A stretch of DNA of 8,235 bases from Chloroflexota bacterium (lineage in GTDB: Bacteria; Chloroflexota; Anaerolineae; Anaerolineales; E44-bin32): positions 1 to 8,235 of the forward strand of contig JAPLGR010000146.1 in NCBI GenBank assembly GCA_026390045.1, read 5' to 3'. Below are positions 6,210-8,235 of this stretch, in pieces. Every line of letters starts with the position of its first letter. The first letter of the stretch is position 1. The notes under the pieces were generated by a model. That model was given only the letters and a program-made list of their open reading frames with translations. It did not search any database and was not told the DNA's origin. The position numbers and the translations under genes were made by a program.

Positions 6210-6296
6210 GTACAATACGCCGCGATGGGAAAGGCAATGAGGCGAGGACGGATTCGATTTCTGGTTGCTTGCGGGACCGGCCGTCTAATCGGCGTT

Positions 6297-6310
6297 CCGG
6301 ATTCATCCGG
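6297..6310. promoter_or_regulatory. Imperfect palindrome CCGGAT-TC-ATCCGG upstream of the permease gene
   Basis: Two 6-base arms are exact inverted repeats separated by two bases. The spacing is too tight for an RNA hairpin, so if it is functional it would be a site for a dimeric DNA-binding protein. It lies 43 bp before the permease start. Chance occurrence in GC-rich DNA is possible. Confidence 0.2.
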
Positions 6311-6352
6311 GGCAGCCAGCGGTTGGTGGCCCCGGGAGCGAGGGACCGGCTC

Positions 6353-7372
6353 GTGCCTCGCCTGCTAAGCTACCTGCTGCGGAGGATCGGGCTGGCGGTG
6401 GTCACGCTGGCCGGCGTGGTCGTATTCGTCTTCCTGCTGACCCATACGCTCCCCTCCAACCCGGCCTCCCTGCGTGCCGGCCCACTGGCTGACGCCGAAC
6501 TCATCCACAAGTATGAAGTCGAGATGGGGCTGGACCAGCCGATCTACGTCCAGTTTGCCCGCTACGCACAGGAGATCGCCACCGGCAACCTCGGCGAGAG
6601 CTGGAAGACAGGCCAGCCCGTCCGCCAGGAGCTGGGGGAACGGCTTCCGGCGACGCTGGAGCTCGCCGCCACGGCGTTCCTGATCGCGCTGGTCATCGGC
6701 GTGGGGCTGGGCGTGCTGGCGGCCGTCTTCGCCGGATCATGGATCGACCAGGGCGTCCGCCTGTATGCCACGCTGGGAGCGGCCCAGGCACTCTTCTGGC
6801 TGGCGCTGCTGATGGTGCACGTCTTCTACTACACGCTGGATTGGGCACCGGCGCCGCTGGACCGGCTGACGATCGGCGTGCCGGAGCCTCCCCTGGTCAC
6901 TGGCCTGTTCACCGTCGACAGCCTGCTCGCCGGCCAGTTCAGCACCTTCCTGGACGCACTGAACCATCTCTGGCTCCCGGCCCTGGTGCTGGCGTTTGTG
7001 GTGAGCGCGCCGATCGTCAAGATGACGCGCGGGTCGATGCTGGACGTCCTGAACTCAGACTTCATCCGGACGGCCAAGGCCATCGGCGTCCCCAGGCGCA
7101 GTGTGGTGATGCAGGATGGCCTGCGCAATGCCTTCATCCCGATCCTGACCATGGTCGGCATCGTCTTCGGCTACCTGATCGCCGGGAACGTGATTGTGGA
7201 GAAGGTGTTCTCCTGGGCGGGCATCGGGCAGTACGCCTGGATCGCATTGACGATCAATGACTTCAATGCCGTGCAGGGGTTCGTCATCGTGATCGCCTTC
7301 ATGTACGTCGGCATCAATCTCGCCATCGATCTGGCCTACGGGTTCATCGACCCGCGCATTCGTCTGGGCTGA
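6353..7372 (+). CDS. ABC transporter permease, DppB/OppB type
   Basis: A 339-residue inner membrane subunit of a peptide/oligosaccharide-type importer. GTG 6353 is chosen because GAGGG at 6340-6344 lies 8 bases upstream and because the protein then begins with the typical LLSYLLRRIG leading into the first membrane segment. The open frame back to 6269 adds 28 polar residues not typical of the family. Membrane segments appear at about residues 12-32, 104-131, 137-162, 204-226, 261-286 and 306-330. Between the first two lies the conserved outer domain (MGLDQPIYVQFARY, then GNLGESW). The cytoplasmic EAA-like loop that docks to the ATPase is at about 237-263 (FIRTAKAIGVP through LRNAFIP). The protein ends FIDPRIRLG, as is usual for the family. 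It pairs with the DppC-like product encoded 2 bp downstream and with the lipoprotein encoded upstream. Confidence 0.93.
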   Translation: MPRLLSYLLRRIGLAVVTLAGVVVFVFLLTHTLPSNPASLRAGPLADAELIHKYEVEMGLDQPIYVQFARYAQEIATGNLGESWKTGQPVRQELGERLPATLELAATAFLIALVIGVGLGVLAAVFAGSWIDQGVRLYATLGAAQALFWLALLMVHVFYYTLDWAPAPLDRLTIGVPEPPLVTGLFTVDSLLAGQFSTFLDALNHLWLPALVLAFVVSAPIVKMTRGSMLDVLNSDFIRTAKAIGVPRRSVVMQDGLRNAFIPILTMVGIVFGYLIAGNVIVEKVFSWAGIGQYAWIALTINDFNAVQGFVIVIAFMYVGINLAIDLAYGFIDPRIRLG

Positions 7373-7374
7373 GA

Positions 7375-8235
7375 GTGGACACGACGCTGAATCCACGGGC
7401 GGCCCGCATGCCAGAGCCCAAGCGCTCGATCTGGTATCGCGGGCGGAGTGCGGTCGGACGCTGGCGGCTGCTCTCCTTCGGCGTGGTGTTGATCCTGACC
7501 TACGCGGCCGTGGCCGTGATCGGCCCCGAGCTGGCACCCTTTGGGCCGAATGCGACCAACCCGCAGGCCACTCTCCACGCCCCATCGCCAGAGTTCCGGT
7601 TCGGCACGGACAAGTTCGGGCGGGACATCTTCTCGCGCGTCCTGCATGCCACCCGTCTCGATTTGGGCATTGCCTTTTTCGTGGCGCTGAGTGCCTTCCT
7701 GGTCGGATCGACCATCGGAGCCCTCTCCGGTTACTTCGGCGGCGCGGTGGATGACGTGGTCATGCGCGTCGTCGATGTTCTGCTCGCGTTCCCGGGCTTC
7801 ATCCTGGCCATGGCCATCACCGGGATCCTGGGGGACACCGTTCCCAACGTCATCGCGGCCATCAGCCTCGCCTATGTGCCGTATTTCATTCGACTGACCC
7901 GGGGGGAGATGCTGCGCGTGCGCACGAGGCAGTATGCCGATGCCGCCATCGCCGTTGGCAACCCGCGCTGGCGGGTCGTGCTACTGCACCTGCTCCCGAA
8001 CGCGCTGACCCCGGCCTTCATCCAGGTGACGCTCGTGCTGGGATGGGCGATCCTGGACGCCGCAGGGCTGGCCTTCCTCGGCCTGGGGATCACCCCGCCG
8101 ACCGCCGAGTGGGGAGTGATGGTGGCGGAGGGCGCCCAGCGCATCATCACCGGCGAGTGGTGGACCTGGCTGTTCCCCGGCCTGGCGATCGTGATCATCG
8201 CCTTTGGCTTCAGCATCGTCGGCGACGGCCTGCGC
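7375..8235 (+). CDS. ABC transporter permease, DppC/OppC type (3' truncated by the window edge)
   Basis: The frame is open from GTG 7375 to the last base, giving 287 residues with no stop. It ends at IVGDGLR, so perhaps 10-20 residues are missing. The second membrane subunit of the importer is recognised by an N-terminal membrane helix at about 31-51, the GTDKFGRDIFSRVL motif beginning at residue 77 (the DppC/OppC hallmark), further membrane helices at about 99-118, 135-172, 217-235 and 268-285, and the EAA-like loop at residues 186-213 (QYADAAIAVG through LLPNALTP). The start is uncertain: GTG 7375 lies 2 bp after the DppB stop but has no good ribosome site, and ATG 7408 (11 codons later) is an alternative. 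ATPase genes of the DppD/DppF type are expected just beyond the window. Confidence 0.92.
   Translation, partial: MDTTLNPRAARMPEPKRSIWYRGRSAVGRWRLLSFGVVLILTYAAVAVIGPELAPFGPNATNPQATLHAPSPEFRFGTDKFGRDIFSRVLHATRLDLGIAFFVALSAFLVGSTIGALSGYFGGAVDDVVMRVVDVLLAFPGFILAMAITGILGDTVPNVIAAISLAYVPYFIRLTRGEMLRVRTRQYADAAIAVGNPRWRVVLLHLLPNALTPAFIQVTLVLGWAILDAAGLAFLGLGITPPTAEWGVMVAEGAQRIITGEWWTWLFPGLAIVIIAFGFSIVGDGLR

Larger units (their letters stand above)
6142..6352 (+). other. 211-bp spacer between binding-protein and permease genes
   Basis: This is the longest gap in the window. It holds an 8-bp palindrome (CCGATCGG, 6142-6149) right after the stop codon, a small 5-bp hairpin (ACGCC/GGCGT, 6153-6169), the strong hairpin at 6177-6209, and an imperfect palindrome at 6297-6310. 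Two reading frames cross it. One is the upstream extension of the permease frame to 6269. The other runs from 6168 (or ATG 6225) to 6368. Neither shows a recognisable protein or a good ribosome site. Confidence 0.5.

Noticed and set aside
6211..6216. TACAAT as a possible -10 promoter element after the hairpin
   Set aside because: No acceptable -35 element stands about 17 bases upstream; that position falls within the hairpin. One hexamer is not enough to call a promoter.
6177..6230. The strong hairpin as a classical intrinsic terminator
   Set aside because: No run of T follows the stem (the next bases are GTACAATACG), and the downstream permease genes clearly belong with the upstream binding protein.
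4495..6306. A 603-codon open frame on the minus strand opposite the solute-binding protein gene
   Set aside because: It is a shadow of the GC-rich + strand gene. Its translation is rich in Arg, Asp, Val and Gly with no recognisable domain, while the + strand product matches family 5 binding proteins from lipobox to C-terminus.
6269..6352. N-terminal extension of the DppB-like permease to 6269
   Set aside because: The extra 28 residues are polar and unlike the family, and GTG 6353 has a properly spaced GAGGG site.
6168..6368. A 66-codon + strand frame (or 47 codons from ATG 6225) in the spacer before the permease gene
   Set aside because: It has no recognisable domain, contains the hairpin in its first part, overlaps the permease start and lacks a convincing ribosome site.
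1..8235. CRISPR array, tRNA, rRNA, insertion sequence or phage genes
   Set aside because: No regularly spaced repeats, cloverleaf or rRNA-like stretches, transposase motifs or phage-like proteins were seen on either strand.

Overview
The window is a GC-rich bacterial segment of about 8.2 kb in which every supportable gene lies on the + strand. The genes sit close together and several overlap, so it reads as one long catabolic and transport operon cut at both ends. The organism is probably a member of Chloroflexota (Anaerolineae-like). This inference rests on the GC-rich codon use, on a lipoprotein whose lipobox is followed by a Thr/Pro/Ala/Glu linker, and on the pairing of URO-D-like and DUF917 genes with a family 5 solute-binding protein. 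No rRNA or taxonomic marker is present to prove it.

Left part (1-1288): the C-terminal end of a PfkB-type 2-keto-3-deoxygluconate (KDG) kinase is followed 9 bp later by a complete 2-keto-3-deoxy-6-phosphogluconate (KDPG) aldolase. Together they would turn KDG into pyruvate and glyceraldehyde 3-phosphate, the lower half of the Entner-Doudoroff and hexuronate routes. A small ABM-type dimeric alpha/beta-barrel protein overlaps the end of the aldolase gene.

Middle part (1326-4398): a DUF917 protein is overlapped by a URO-D-superfamily protein with an HxC metal-site motif. Two adjacent, mutually related small proteins resembling the RedY/HapK type of dimeric barrel follow. The biochemical role of this block is not established, and it is the most interesting part of the window.

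Right part (4462-8235): a family 5 lipoprotein solute-binding protein is followed by a 211-bp spacer containing a strong 14-bp palindromic hairpin. After it come the two membrane subunits of a peptide/nickel/oligosaccharide-type ABC importer (DppB-like, then DppC-like). The DppC-like gene runs off the right edge, and the ATPase genes would be expected beyond it.

Working model (inference): the importer brings in a sugar-acid-containing or otherwise modified small molecule. The DUF917, URO-D-like and barrel proteins carry out or assist steps that release or rearrange a keto-deoxy sugar acid, and the kinase and aldolase feed the product into central metabolism. No tRNA, rRNA, CRISPR array, insertion sequence or T-tract terminator was found.
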